A stretch of 64,000 bases of DNA from Sistotremastrum niveocremeum HHB9708 (lineage: Eukaryota > Basidiomycota > Agaricomycetes > Sistotremastrales > Sistotremastraceae): contig KV419402.1 in the NCBI GenBank assembly GCA_001630475.1, positions 535,150 through 599,149 on the forward strand, written 5' to 3'. Below the pieces are notes generated by a model. That model saw only the letters and a list, made by a program, of their open reading frames with translations. It did not search any database and was not told the origin of the DNA. The translations under genes and the position numbers were made by a program. Positions 25,761-37,480 of this stretch are shown here, in pieces; position 1 is the first letter of the stretch, and the number at the start of each line of letters is the position of its first letter.

Positions 25761-27056
25761 TTATCCGATCACCTCCTGCAGACTTGGAATCTCCAGCCCG
25801 TCCTCCATTATCCTTTGCAACATTCGGAGACGCTCAATTGAGCTATCCTTTAGATGCTCTCGTTGCCCTGTTTTGGTAGATATCGGTGGAGAAAAGGTGT
25901 AACTGTTCAATTTGATGATTTCGCGGGCACCTAGTTCCCAGAGCGCATCATCGAGGGACAGAGTTTGTGACAAATCAGATGATCGGAGGAACTGGTAGAT
26001 CATCTTGGCTGAACGATAATTAATGACATAGCCAGGGCTATAACAGGAACGTGTCGAGTGATGGAGAGAGGACGTATATGGAACGATATCTCCAAGGCGT
26101 TCTTGTGACGCACAATGCCCTATTTGCCACAGTCCAAGTCGATTTAATATGGTAAGATATATTCTTGGGAAGAGACGCACCTAGATAAATGATGTCCCAG
26201 TCTGACGGAAGGTGTTCCCAGGTCTCTTTCAGGATGAACTCGATATCCCATTCAACATCAAAATCGTCGGCAAATATGATTGCCACCTCATCCTCTGCGT
26301 TAAAATAATTACTCGAGATAATGGGCCATAAGATCTTGAAAATAGCTTACCCTTACGAATGACCTCCCTCAAGGCTAGAACGTGAGAATGCCAGCGATCC
26401 TTTGAGTTCATCAAATTCTTCTCGGAGACAAGCTCGGAGCCGATATCTGTTCCTGTTCCTGACGACTCCGACGGATGCGATGTCGGCAAGGGAATCCTCT
26501 GTCGCCACTCCACGGCTTCTTCAGCCTCCGCCATGCCGATCTGCTCAGCATTGGGTACCTGGTGTGTCTGATCCCGGTAACCAGTTTTGGAGTCATGTTC
26601 CCACGTCTCTTCTTCGTCAAGAGTTGCAGTCGCTGGGTAGTTGAATTCTTTGTTCTTCATCTCCTCCGAGTTACTGATATCTATCCAATCGATTGGAAAG
26701 TGCAGCGCCCATGAGAGATCGGATACATCATGCCGACGATTGTGCTGATCAAAGCTTGGATCACAATCTGATATCACGTAGATGGAGTCTGCTATTCCGA
26801 GCAGTTTCCAGCGTTTTATCTCGGGGGCATCAGTCAGGGCATGCTGAGTATCAATTGAACTAGCATCCAAAACTCTTTGGTTGCGGGAGGAACCTGAGCG
26901 AGAGGCGGCGACATGCTCTGAGAAGAAGTAGTGTCTCGTGGTCTGTGGATCATCATCCTCAATGAATCTAGCCTCGATATAACGGCAGACCGAGAGGAGA
27001 ATGACCGCCACCAGCATAGAGCGACAGAGTGTCCATCGAGGCAAAGGTTGTCCCAT
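25761..27056 (-). CDS. GT25-like glycosyltransferase, copy A (divergent)
   Basis: ATG at 27056; an N-terminal membrane anchor (MLVAVILLSVCRYIEA), then LLGIADSIYVIS and SDLSWALHFPIDWIDI; after an intron AIIFADDFDVEWDIEFI and SDWDIIYLGA; last exon VINYRSAKMIYQFLRSSDLS to a stop at 25761. It is a paralogue of the genes at 42844-44276 and 49062-50463 with the same three-exon plan. Known: GT25 enzymes are Golgi or cell-surface type II proteins transferring sugars, using a DxD-like acidic motif. Odd: where the other copies read LPRR and FEDD, this one has CDPSFDQHNRR and FADD, and it lacks the GPGKGKE...RxxWQR segment. It is open and splices correctly but may be catalytically impaired. Substrate is unknown. 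Confidence 0.72.
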
Positions 27057-28001
27057 AATTCCGTGAGACGTTATTGGGGCTGAGTCGTGCGGATGATGGG
27101 ATGAGAAGGTGAGAATCTTGGATCTCCAGGGACCAGGGGGTGTGGTGGGATCCGAACACTAAGTCTTAGACGAACTGTCAGGAAATTCCGATGAAACGAA
27201 CGGTTTTCGTTGTACAAAGGATTAACAGGGTATTGTGAGCGTTTTCGGAAGGAGAACGACCCTGTTCATCTCAACTTAGGCTTACAACAGACGGACGACT
27301 GAGACGAACTGACAACGGGTGACTTCACTCAAATCTCCAAACTCAAGCTAAAGGTGAGGTCTGGGCAAGAAACAAGGAAGATAAAGGCGCCCGAACTGAT
27401 TCTCAATCACGCTGTCCAATTGCAACGGCGCCGGTCATTAAGACAACGAAGCATATAAACCGGCTAGCTACGTAACTTGTGAATTACTTCCAAACTCCTG
27501 TTCAAAGTTCGATCAATGTCCAAAGGACGTAGCATAAATTGAATGAATCCCAAAGGATGTTACATTTTTTCGGATATCCAAGAGACTCCAACCATCGTTT
27601 TTTCCGCAGACTTGTTGACCTCTACGTGGACGAAATGGATCAAAAACTGCGGGGGCGGAGAGGAGTTTGAACGCGCCGCGGGGCCGCCGCAGCTTCTAAT
27701 TGATCGGAAACCCCGGCCCCTGGCTCTGGATAACCTAACTCGCACATGCCGAGGCTGCCGATGTTATTTGCTCCCGCTCAGCAGCCGATGGACTTCACAT
27801 GGATCATCCCCTCGCAAACGATTAGCTTATAGCGTTCAGCAAGGTAAAGGCGACCTAGCATTATAGAATTTCCCAGATACGTATGATACAGCTGATTAGA
27901 TAAAAGGGCGAAAAACAGAACTAATTTACAAGTACATTACAGTACAAATACCTTACGAGGCGTGAAACTCAAACGTGGCACGATCGGAGTCAATTATCGC
28001 T
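27057..28001. other. Intergenic stretch
   Basis: Upstream region of GT25 copy A plus the 3' flank of the permease gene. A short plus-strand ORF at 27543-27866 has no family features and its codon content resembles random sequence. Nothing else recognised. Confidence 0.4.
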
Positions 28002-30246
28002 TTACTTCTTGTCGATATCATTCATCCTGAGCGCTTCAAGGTCGTCATCCCCTTTAAAACCTTCGGTGCCAGTGATGAAATCCATGTCTTTCGCCCGGAC
28101 AAACGGAGCACGGAACCAAAACTTTGCGCCGGCATAGAGCACTAGCATAGAGGGGAAAGCAAGATAAGTCGTGACGAATCTAGAGCGGAAGACAAAACAT
28201 CAGATGTTGACACTGTATGGCAGAAGGAGACGCACGTAACCGTATCCCAAGGGGAGTTCAATAAAAATGGGAATTCGAAGAACTATGAATGGACATTGGA
28301 TGAGATCAAGACATCGGATCGATCAACCCCAATCACTTACTATTGCAACGAGAAGACTCAATACTAAGGCGTACCACGCCGCATATGGCTGCAGTCTTGA
28401 GAACATGGGGAAATTCTCCCGGGTCAGGCTTTGCGCTTTCGTGCCACTGTAGAACCGTAGATAGGTCACGAGGATTCCGACCAAGATGAGATAAGAAGGC
28501 GCTGATGTCTGAGCAGTATTTGAGTGCTATTTGGACAATGATAATTGGGACAGTACTCACGGTCAAAACTATCCAGGAAAATGCACTTGCGCTTCGAGCG
28601 GTGATTGCCATGTAAGCAAAGGCTCCAAAGAGAGAAGTGAATATGACTGCAGCATGCGGCGTGCCATTTTTCAAGGTGTTTCCAAATATTCTCGGAGCAA
28701 AACCTAAGCAGCCCATTGCATCTATTCCAATTGGTCACACTCATGCTGTTTTAAGACTTGGATTAGACTGCTTACGGAGATCACGAGATGCCATGTATAG
28801 ATTCAGAGACATAGTTGATAACTGGACCATTATAAAGACTGCGTTGATTACGGAAGGTAGACCTCGAAGTCCCGCTACGCTAGCGCTGATAGAGCTCGTT
28901 AAGTTGGCTAAATCGATGACATCAATGAAGGGCGAATGAAAAACGTACGCTATGATGAGTGGCGAAGAGGAATTGAGAAAAATGACCGGCGGGTTTATCA
29001 AGGCTGAACGTGAAGTGTTCAGTATTTGAACCGAGCAGGCGGAATGACCTTACTCGAGATGAAAATACCAATCAAATAGAAGAAGAACAGGGCAGGATAA
29101 ACCCGTTTAATCACAAAGGGGATGCTTTGTTCTGTTTATTCGTGAGTTCTCAATCCATTGCGCAAAGTTAGAGTTCGGCATTTACGAGGATTTTTTACTT
29201 CCGGCGCTGTAATGGCCGTTATCTCCGAAAGCGTAAAAGCTAACAGTGTTTGAGTCTGCTTTTGGTCAGATAAAATTTGGCAAGATGTTTCCCATGCTCA
29301 CGATGTTTATCCAAATGGAAGCAAGCCTTCCTATTCCGATCGATGAGCCGGCGTATTCAATGACCGGGGGCCTGTCTTTCCAGTATCGGAACCCAATCCG
29401 ATCGTGATTCGGAGCCCCTCCTAGATCAATGACAAGGCCTACGATCTGCAACGATATTGCTGTTGAGAATATAATAAGACGAAGGAGGTGTATGGACGAA
29501 CGATAAGAATAAACGCAAAAATAAGCCGAAGCATTCCAACGCTGAATTGTGCTTCTCCAAATGTCTCTGTTCATGAGCGCTTCAATAATGGCAACGTTCA
29601 TCTGACTTCAAAGACCACTCACTAACGCCGAACATATTAATCGCGAAGGCTATGAACCAAGCAATCGTGATCCAAGCCCACGGGGTCACAGGATCCCAGA
29701 AAAATACAAGACTCGGAGCAGAGACCAGAGCGGACGCGAAGGAGATTGTCCAGACATACCACCATGTCCAACCCAACATGAAACCGAACGCTGGATCAAC
29801 GAAACGTTGTGCTAGATGAATAGGACCGCCTATGACCGGCAGAAGGGAGATCATTTCTCCGAGGGACACAAGGAATGCATAGAGAACGGTCTGGTCTCTA
29901 GTCAATAACAATTCAGCTATCGAGCCATCTCGATACTTACGCCCGAAATCTTTGGAGAAAATGAGTACCGGAATGGAATCACATCGCCAATTTGCTTACG
30001 ACATAACCCAGGAGAACACTCAGGGGTCCCAACCGAAGTAGCGTGGTGTTACTAGGGATGATATATCCGAACGCAACACCAAAGATTGCAAATGTAACCA
30101 GATGTCTCGTCGACAATGCTCGTTTCAGGCCCCCATTGGAAGCGACTAAAAACGGCATGCCCACTGCCCTCTGGTGATAGTGAGACAATTAACATTCTTC
30201 GCAAAACTGCATAGCAACTTACGTTGATCTCCTTCGTTGCATGCAT
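28002..30246 (-). CDS. APC-superfamily amino acid permease
   Basis: Reads from MHATKEIN at 30246 through many short introns to a stop at 28002 (tail MNDIDKK). Seen: ALSTRHLVTFAIFGVAFGYI (fungal amino acid permeases begin with RHIxMIAIGGxIGTG-like text), LGPLSVLLGY, FLVSLGEMISLLPVIGGPIH and LAQRFVDPAFGFMLGWTWWY (the family's GEM..xxP..G and RFVDPAxGFxxGWNYW signatures), then TPWAWITIAWFIAFAINMFG, RFRYWKDRPPVIEY-like text and further helices to about 28130. Known: these plasma-membrane proteins import amino acids with protons through about twelve helices. Compared with Gap1-type proteins the first-helix GTG signature is altered (FGVAFGYI), so substrate choice may differ. About ten introns are inferred; exact borders between 28500 and 29270 are approximate. 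Specificity cannot be predicted. Confidence 0.82.
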
Positions 30247-30660
30247 CTCCGTTCAGACCTGGACTCTGTTCAATCAGGTTGGGGGCAGACGACCGTGGAC
30301 CAGGGACTTCTAACTATCACGGCCCCATCGACGTATCTTATAGCGGAAACCTCAGGCTCTTGACACCGTCACAAATTCTGTGGAGCCGCAGATGAGTTGG
30401 TAGCTCTGTTCGCGACCCTCGTGCTCTCGTTCAACTCACGACTGGGTGACATGCTATGAAAACCGCAGCTGAGCGCTGAGCCCCACTTTCACCAGAACTG
30501 GCTGAACTGCAGTTCCTCTTGGTGCAACCGCCCCACTTCAGCGGCTAGAATCACCGAACGCACGATACGTCGATACCAAAGTATTACCACTTGAGGTACC
30601 AACTTGGCAAGCTTTCGGTTGTTTCTGCGTTCTAGACTCTTCTCAACACCTTCTGCAACC

Positions 30661-31014
30661 ATGTATCAAGCCAGTAATTTTGAGAAAATGTGCGTAGAAA
30701 TTTCGAAAGCCATCGTGCCCTTCGAGGAGTGCGTCAACACGATGCTGACAGCAGTCATGGGGCGCTGGGCGCTTGACCCTGATGCCGATTCGGCTGCTTT
30801 TAGCTCCGCTCCAGAAAGCTTCCGAGATGATCGATACTCCGATCTCAGAAACCGAGAACTCCCTTGGGTACGTACTGACCCTTGCTGAGGCCTGTTCGTA
30901 ATTATTGACCAAGCTAAGAGTGCAGAGTTGAACGAATTTAAAAATACGGGAGGAAAGCCTTTCACTGGCCCAGGCGTCATCATTTCAACTTCTTGTCCAA
31001 CTTACTTACAGTAA
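30661..31014 (+). CDS. Possible small hypothetical protein
   Basis: ATG at 30661 starts MYQASNFEKMCVEISKAIVP and continues to ELPW; a GTACGT donor (30868) with an acceptor at CTAAG (about 30920) joins to SAELNEFKNTGG and a stop at 31014, giving about 100 aa. No signal peptide, helix or family motif was recognised. It may be a real short gene or a chance frame with good splice sites; the opposite strand also stays open here. Confidence 0.35.
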
Positions 31015-31469
31015 CCTCAGAGTCCAAGACTCGCAGTTGAATGAGCCCTGGATGAACGCGTCTCTGCGGGCAGGGTGTATCGATTGAAAAGACAGCAGGA
31101 GGTTTACATTGCGGCCTCGTATGGATGACTACAGTTGCGACTCGGGAGAGCTTTCTCTGGAAGAACAGAGACTCTATACTAGTAAATCTCAATCAGTTGT
31201 CCTAATCTTCTTCAACGCTTGTTTGGAAATGTCACTCTCCCTCACTGGATTTGTGGCGACAAACAAACTGGCAATGTCCATGTTCATTCTGCGCTGTATG
31301 GTGGCTATCCGATAGAAAGTAAAGAGTACGGATGTATCACTCAATATTTTTATACACGTTCAAATACATGTTCAGTATCTCTACATAAATGAAGCCACTT
31401 AATCTCAAATACTGGGGCCACGTTCAATCATTTCAATCTGTGAAAGTCGGAACATTCTCGGTAATGTCT

Positions 31470-31861
31470 TCAAGGTGTCGCCGTCAAACACTGCAAAGGC
31501 AGCCACAAATGAGCCACTGTCGATGGGATCATGTACAAGATGTCATACCTGCGAATAAATACCAGTCAGAAGTAGAGAACATGTATACGGCGGTTGGCAG
31601 GTTTCTGGTCCAGAATACATACTGCCTCCGCATTGACCATACGGAAGCTGCAGCTGTCTAGCTGAAGAAGAGTGTTAATGACGCTTTGAACGGATTGGGA
31701 TAGCGATTACCGGAAAGGTTTGGCTTTGGTGTTGGCCCCAGCGTGGACGGGGATGTAGCCGTAGACGTGGATGCAGACGTGGATGTAGCCGTGGATGTAG
31801 ATGTAGGGATGTGTCCCAGTCCGATGAAACACAGTATTAATGCAATTGGAAAAGATACCAT
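31470..31861 (-). CDS. Small secreted protein with a CBM1 cellulose-binding module
   Basis: ATG at 31861; signal peptide MVSFPIALILCFIGLGH, then a Ser/Thr linker of about 25 residues made of alternating TST/STA units, then after a phase-1 intron (about 31707-31661) the module itself: LPYGQCGGSMYSGPETCQ, PPYTCSLLLTGIYSQ, and after a second intron CLTATP with the stop at 31470. All joins keep frame. Four cysteines and the YGQCGG and YSQC signatures match fungal CBM1 (about 36 aa). Known: CBM1 normally sits on cellulases and related enzymes and binds crystalline cellulose through three aromatics. Here nothing catalytic is attached; the whole protein is about 94 aa. The central W/Y of the binding face is Y (MYSG). 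It could be a cellulose or chitin binding surface protein, or the remnant of a larger enzyme that lost its catalytic part. Confidence 0.82.
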
Positions 31862-32528
31862 GAGAGTAAGGCAGAGAGGTTGTTCACAGGCGAAGATTCT
31901 GGAGATTTGATGCTCAAGTTTCGCGTTGGAAGAGTGAATTTATATGGTAGTCTGTGGACCATCAACCTCCATTGGGAGAAGGTCGAAACAAAAATCGCTC
32001 CTCTACCAGTACGTAGTACTCTTCCAATCTAGAAATAGATCTCTCCATTAGGATACTGTCCCACCGACGAACGATAAAGAGCGTTGCAGTCACGGCGCCA
32101 TGCGAAGGTGCAGCCAGGATAGCCAATAGGGTGACCTAAGGAGGTATACGCAGGAAGAACGGCGAGCTTCGAGATTTCAGGGGATTCTGCGAGTGCGGCT
32201 TAAACTGAGATTATCGAATGGGTATGTGTTCATCGCGGTGATCAGGACATTTCGGTGTTCATGTTGCCTTGTGCTCCAATCATGTCTCGACGCCGTGCGC
32301 CGAGCCTGCACCTGAGTCCTGGGATGAATCTCTGCGCTGGGTGAAGCGGTCGAGAGGGGGACTTCAAGAGGGGGACTTCCAGAAGACGACGTTGACAAAT
32401 AGATACAAATTGTCTTCGATAGGGAGCGGGGCCCGGGCCGATAGCTCCTCACAGTGATGCCAGACGGATTGGTAGATTTTTTGTAGCCTCTCGAGCAGTC
32501 GAGCTAGTTTCTCGTCATCACCGTAAAC

Positions 32529-32645
32529 TTACAAGTCTCTGTTCATACACGTAGGGCCCCTCGGACAGTAGATGTAGCCGTATTCTGCACATTGAGCCGA
32601 TGCCGAACCCGCTAATGGTACTGCATTTCTATCAGTGTTCTGCAT
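32529..32645 (-). CDS. Possible fragment of a small secreted Cys-containing protein
   Basis: A 38-codon frame with PLAGSASAQCAEYGYIYCPR and GPTCMNRDL. SASAQC looks like the end of a signal peptide and the four Cys spacing looks non-random, but there is no hydrophobic core in front of it. Either an upstream exon was missed or it is a decayed gene. The last codon overlaps a possible GTAAGT donor. Confidence 0.25.
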   Translation of the reverse strand: MQNTDRNAVPLAGSASAQCAEYGYIYCPRGPTCMNRDL

Positions 32646-32905
32646 CACTTTAAATTTAGCATAAGTATAATATTTGAGAGCTCGCATGAGACACGTTGAA
32701 TTAGCTCTTCTCTAACTCCCTGTAACCTCAGAAATTTGTGATTGACAAAAATTGCGCACTCGGGTTCATCGGCCACCCGGGTACATGGCTAGCCGGTGTT
32801 TGGAAATTGTGTTTAGCCGAATTTGACTTTGAATTTGACGACGCGGCTTCAAAATTGAACTTTCCGCCACGCGAATGTTGTTTTCATCTGTCTCAATCTC
32901 CCACT

Positions 32906-34431
32906 ATGCAAGAAACAACAAATTCATCCACTGAGACTCATGTCCCTCAGACCCCATTACAGCAGCCTGACATTCAGCCCTCACTTCTATCCCAAGAAGC
33001 ACAATCGCCCGAGCGTAGTGAAATACACGGTATACTCACCGATCCTTAGGAGTCTACTTATACTCAGAATGCTTTTCTACAGCTTCTACTATTTTCAAAA
33101 AACTCGGCCTCCTAGATCGACTGCTGACTCCTCTCATACTTCTATGTATGATCGTCGGTGTGTTGATCGGAGAGTTTGCTGGCGGAGTTCAGGAGGCCTT
33201 TGACACCGTTCAACTAAACGGCGTCTCCGTTCGTCAGTGATCCGAATATGCACTGTAAATCACGCTGACTCATTCCCTGTGCAGCTATCGCCATTGGACT
33301 CATTGTCATGATGTGGCCGGTACGAACCCCTTTCTTTTCGATAGTCCTGATCTAATAGCGGCCATTAGGTACTGACGAAAGTTCAATATGAGGCCCTCCC
33401 AGGGATTTTCTCCACTCGTAGAGTTTGGGTGCAGATATCCATCTCCATGTTTCTCAACTGGATCATCGGCCCTCTCATTATGGTCGGACTCGCCTGGGCA
33501 ACTTTACCAGATCTTCCGACTTACCGGACTGGTGTAATCCTGGTTGGACTCGCCCGATGTATTGCCATGGTCATGATCTGGAATCAACTCGCACAAGGAG
33601 ATGGGAATTATTGCGCCATATTGGTCGTCATTAATTCGATCCTTCAAATAATCCTTTATTCACCCTATGCACTTTTATTCATTAACGTCGTCGGCGGAAA
33701 TCAGCAGGCGACATTTCATATTTCTTATGGCCGGGTCGCTGTATCCGTCCTCATCGTAAGTTTATCACAAATCCTTGTCGCCATTCCCCGAAGCTTACCT
33801 TGAGCACAGTACCTAGGCATCCCCTTACTTGCCGGAGTGGTAACAAGATATTCCATATGGTTCCTCTTTTCCAAAGAGTTCCTCAACAAGAAATTTCTCC
33901 CCATCTTCTCTCCACTGGCATTGTTAGGCTTGCTCTATACCATCATCGTGATCTTCGCCTACCAAGGACATCACATCCTCCACAATCTTGGCCCCACGTT
34001 CCGAGTCTTTGTGCCTCTGATCCTCTATTTCATAATAATGTGGACTGGAGCATTTGGACTAGTATATTATCTGACAAGGAGAAACTACGGCGGCGATTCT
34101 TTCTTCGGATATGAAATGGCCGTCGTGCAGTCCTTCACCGCAGGTAGCAATAACTTTGTGAGTCACCGTCCTCGAGGAATCTGACACGATGCTAACTAAA
34201 TGTCAGGAACTGGCAATCGCAGTTGCGATAGCTGTATATGGTGTGGGTTCCGACCAAGCATTGGCTGCGACGATTGGGCCCCTAGTCGAAGTGCCCGTGC
34301 TCCTGAGTTTAACGTGGGTCGCGCTATTCTTGCACGGCAAGTTGAGATGGCGATCAAGGGTACACGATAAAGATGTCGAGAAAACATCGTGTAGCACGTA
34401 TCCCGGTTCGGAAATTAAGCATGTAGATTAG
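32906..34431 (+). CDS. ACR3: Acr3-type arsenite efflux transporter
   Basis: Starts [15 protein letters not shown] at 32906. After the first intron (about 33029-33066) the text [20 protein letters not shown] and [20 protein letters not shown] gives the first helix region. Further exons show the family signatures: [54 protein letters not shown], and in the second half [56 protein letters not shown] and [17 protein letters not shown]. The conserved Cys of the GLARC segment, known to be needed for arsenite transport, is present. About ten helices, roughly 400 aa, as usual for fungal Acr3. Role: plasma-membrane export of As(III), possibly Sb(III). The gene looks intact. No arsenate reductase or arsenic regulator is adjacent. 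Confidence 0.92.
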
Positions 34432-34746
34432 GTGCTGTCATCTCGCAGTTGAGACATTAATTTGGATATTAGAGGACGCTATCCAGGGGCCATAGCCTGA
34501 ATCGGCAAGGCAAATCTGACTGCTTGCGCGGCGAAGACGTAGAATGAGCACCAGCAAGAGTTCTGTCGATGTTTCGGCAGGACCAGTGCTCCAAAGGTGC
34601 AAGAAATAGGATCTCGGCGTTCTTGCTGCGAAAGGGGCTGTCTTGCACGCTAGATAGTGGGATAGTTCAATGTGGACATCAGAGGAAAATTCGTCTAATT
34701 TTGTATGTAGTTAGGCGCAACGAACGAGAAGGTAGAGAAACTGACC

Positions 34747-35522
34747 TCAATCGGGGACATAATCGCTCTGGGTGTCTTGTAGATCCTCGCCCGCAGATGC
34801 TTCAACAACTTCCTTCCCTTTCCCTTTAGCTCGGGTCGTAGTCCCTGCTCCTTGGTTGCCCTCCGTTTTCGCGCTAGCCCGAGTGGTTCTGGTCCGCTTC
34901 TTCGTCGGCACTCCATCTTTACCTCCTGCCTTCCCCTTAGCTTTCGATCCAGCCGCCTTGCGAGCCTCGTTTGCTTTCTCTGCAATTTCTACAGATCCTT
35001 TTGGTCGTAGTTGTACTTCCTTGAAGGAGATCCGCTGGGATGTACTTGAGAACGGTGATATGAATTTTCGGGAGGGGTCATCGGGGTCTGACACCGGGAG
35101 TCAGATAATGAGCGTATACTGAGAGATGATCAAGTACCTCGTTGTTCTGTGAAGTACAGCTCTGTACCGATAAGAGTTTGATGTTGGCCCTTGAATATCG
35201 TCGAGCCCAGTTGCATGTATGGAGTAGGAGTGTCAAGGCCCTGAAGCCTCGTCGTCACGACTGGCAGCAAATATGCAATAAGGGGTGATAGACATACAGC
35301 TATGCGGCAAGTAGAGCAGCTCGGTAACAGAGTCGGGTGTATCTGGCCCAAATCCAGGGTGACATAAGAAACCTCTTCTTCGACATCTCCGTCTGAGTCG
35401 CTGGTATAATCTTCCTCGTCACCAAACTCATCAACATGTCTAGATCCAGAGACCAGAGATTCGATCACAGATGATGGTCCAATGCCCGCGCCTGTTGCAG
35501 CCATAGCGGGTCGAGATTGCAA
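34747..35522 (-). CDS. TFIIIC tau55-like subunit (triple-barrel domain)
   Basis: Reads from MQSRPAMAATGAG at 35522 (a second Met lies 6 residues in). Acidic start DEFGDEEDYTSDSDGDVEEE, then VSYVTLDLGQIHPTLLPS; after an intron LQGLDTPTPYMQLGSTIFKG and TLIGTELYFTEQR; after another SSTSQRISFKEVQLRPKG, followed by a Lys/Arg/Ala-rich basic tail (KAKGKAGGKDGVPTKKRTRT) and stop at 34747. The order YVTLDLG / GLDTPTPYMQL..G / GTELYF / RI.FKEVQLRPK matches the TFIIIC triple-barrel family (yeast Tfc7, Sfc7, human TFIIIC35), where the barrel pairs with the tau95 partner in the A-box binding module for RNA polymerase III genes. About 200 aa, nuclear. It is divergently paired with the MRM2-like gene. Confidence 0.82.
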
Positions 35523-35651
35523 TTTTGGTCTTTTGAAACTTTGAAAGCGAACAGGCTAAGGTTCGATTTAGCGCCCGCTTTTTCTTCAAGTTGTGGTGGC
35601 CGCGAGCATCCGCGAACGCTGCCCACTCGGGCTCGTAAACCAAGCAGCGCG
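35523..35651. promoter_or_regulatory. Short bidirectional promoter region between TFIIIC-like and MRM2-like genes
   Basis: Only 129 bases separate the two divergent start codons, so both genes must use overlapping core promoter sequence. No TATA box is obvious. Confidence 0.55.
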
Positions 35652-36691
35652 ATGAGACCGTCGCTTCCAGTCTGTGGCGGTCCTTCATCTCGTGCGTGGC
35701 TCACGCGTCAGTTCAACGATCCATATGTGAAAGCTCGTCTGACACAGTCACCGTCCGCCCTGTCTCCTGCCACCCGCTTTCGCTCTCGCAGTGCCTTCAA
35801 GCTCGTGGAAATGGATGCTCATTACAAATTGATTCATCCTGGCCGGACCAAAACAGTAATCGACCTCGGTGCTGCACCCGGTGGATGGAGTCAAGTGGTT
35901 AGTGCCAAATTAGGCGGCTTTCGGAATCTGGGTCTCGAAAGGGACGAGAGAGATGAAAAGAAAGCTTTGGACGGGAGCGGGTGGGGGATTGCTAGTCCTG
36001 GACATCCATCAACTGAATTATGGAGCTCGTCTGAACCGTCTATCAAGACAGAGGACGAAGATACGCCAGATGTTTCACAGACGAAACCAACGATTATCGC
36101 TCTCGACCTACTTCGAATACTGCCCATCCCAGGGGTGCAGACTCTCCAAACGGATTTTCTGCTACCTGCGGCGGAACCGCTCATCCTGGGCCTTCTTCCA
36201 GATTACCAAACGAAAGCGGATCTGATCCTATGCGATATGGCAGCTAATTCGTCTGGAAACCCTACTCGCGATACGGAAGCTTCCTATACCATCGCCCAGA
36301 GTGTCTTTGATTTTGCCACCCGACATTTGAAAACTTGCGCTCCAGGAGCTGCAGACGGAGGTTCTTTAGTGTGAGTTTCTCCTCAGCATACCCAGAAGAT
36401 GTATCAACTCGAACTGACTACGTCCCTAGCATGAAATATTTCGTGTCGCCGTCGACCCATGCCTTCCGCAATACACATCTCAAGAAATCGTTCCGTCACG
36501 TATATCATGTTAAACCCGATTCCAGTCGTTCAGAATCCAACGAAGCATTCTGGGTATGCAAATATTTCCTCGGTGCTCCCCGCAGTCCCAAAAAAACGGA
36601 GGGCGGGTCTCCATCTAGCCCGCAGCCCGAAATGAGCAGGAAAGGGAAGAGACTATCTTCTCCTCCTAAATTACCGATACCTACAGATTGA
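35652..36691 (+). CDS. FtsJ/RrmJ-type rRNA 2'-O-methyltransferase, MRM2-like
   Basis: ATG at 35652; exon 1 ends at 36370 (GGSLV), intron 36371-36429, exon 2 MKYFVSPSTHAF to the stop at 36691. Seen: SRAWLTRQFNDPYVKARL, RFRSRSAFKLVEMD (first catalytic Lys), the SAM-binding motif VIDLGAAPGGWSQV, LILCDMAANSSGNPTRD (catalytic Asp), MKYF (second Lys) and SNEAFWVCKYF (Glu), so the K-D-K-E tetrad is present. Length about 325 aa. It contains a linker of about 70 residues between the SAM motif and IALDLLRILPIPGVQ that is longer than in bacterial RrmJ. Known: MRM2 methylates U of the mitochondrial large rRNA A-loop; the basic, Arg/Ser-rich N-terminus fits a mitochondrial presequence. A nuclear FtsJ (Trm7, Spb1) is less likely because of length and N-terminus. 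Confidence 0.85.
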
Positions 36692-37049
36692 TCTCTGTCG
36701 GAATGCGATGACCTGAGTCGGACGAGAACAGTGCTACGTGACTGATGGAATTCCGTCGGGCGTGGCTATAAGCCCCCCCTTGCCGCCGTTTCGTCTCAAC
36801 GAGAAATGGTGCGACATTGGCGCACGTCCGGTTGACCAGCCGATGCCTTCATACTCGGTCAGTCACGAGCCATGGCTCGTCTGGGACGCATCCGCGTGCC
36901 CGGACCTCGAGATACACGGAGATTTATCGAATTTTGTTGGAGGACGAAAACATCAGAATTCAAGCAATCGAGTTTCTCGCTGCATGGCCTTCGCCTGCAT
37001 GATTACATAAGTAACTTACGTCATCGCCAACTAAAAGTAACCTCAATCG

Positions 37050-37480
37050 CCCACTACTTATCAACTCATCTCGTTCACGTTCAGAATCTCCAGACCGTTC
37101 TGCACCATTCTCTCAATCATAGCTACCCTCTCCATAGTACTATCACTGTTTCTCTACCCCACCTCCGCAACACCAACCATGTCACTCTGTCCCTTCTTAA
37201 TTTGGATTGCCACTAGTGGAGAGGAGCTATAGCTCTTGGACTTAGATGCTTGGAAGAGCTGGAGTTTGCGTAGTGCATGATCAATCGCGCTAGTGTATGC
37301 GTAGTCCGGTGAACGGAGAAAGCGATAAAGCATCCTCGCAGACCGATAGTTGGTGCAAACAACCCAACATGCAAATTCCTCCAACTTCATCTCCGAGAGT
37401 TGCCTTCGCTGAACGAGCTTGGGGGTTTCAGGGTGCTCCATGTCCTTCTCTGTAGCGATGACTCCATTCAGCATATCATT
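37050..37480 (-). pseudogene. Truncated GT25-like fragment (C-terminal end only)
   Basis: The minus strand is closely related, at the nucleotide level too, to the last exon of the GT25 gene at 42844-44276: YRSARMLYRFLRSPDYAYTS, IDHALRKLQLFQASKSKSYS, VAIQIKKGQSDMVGVAEVG. Similarity ends upstream near 37375, where VNYR becomes TNYR and unrelated text follows; the catalytic EDD exon and the N-terminal exon are absent. Past VAEVG the frame is shifted. It is therefore a duplicated 3' fragment, not a working gene. Confidence 0.75.

Noticed and set aside
27543-27866. ORF of 107 aa in the gap before the permease gene
   Set aside because: No splice partner, no motif, composition like random sequence.
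34203-34397. Minus-strand ORFs within the arsenite transporter
   Set aside because: Shadow of the last ACR3 exon.
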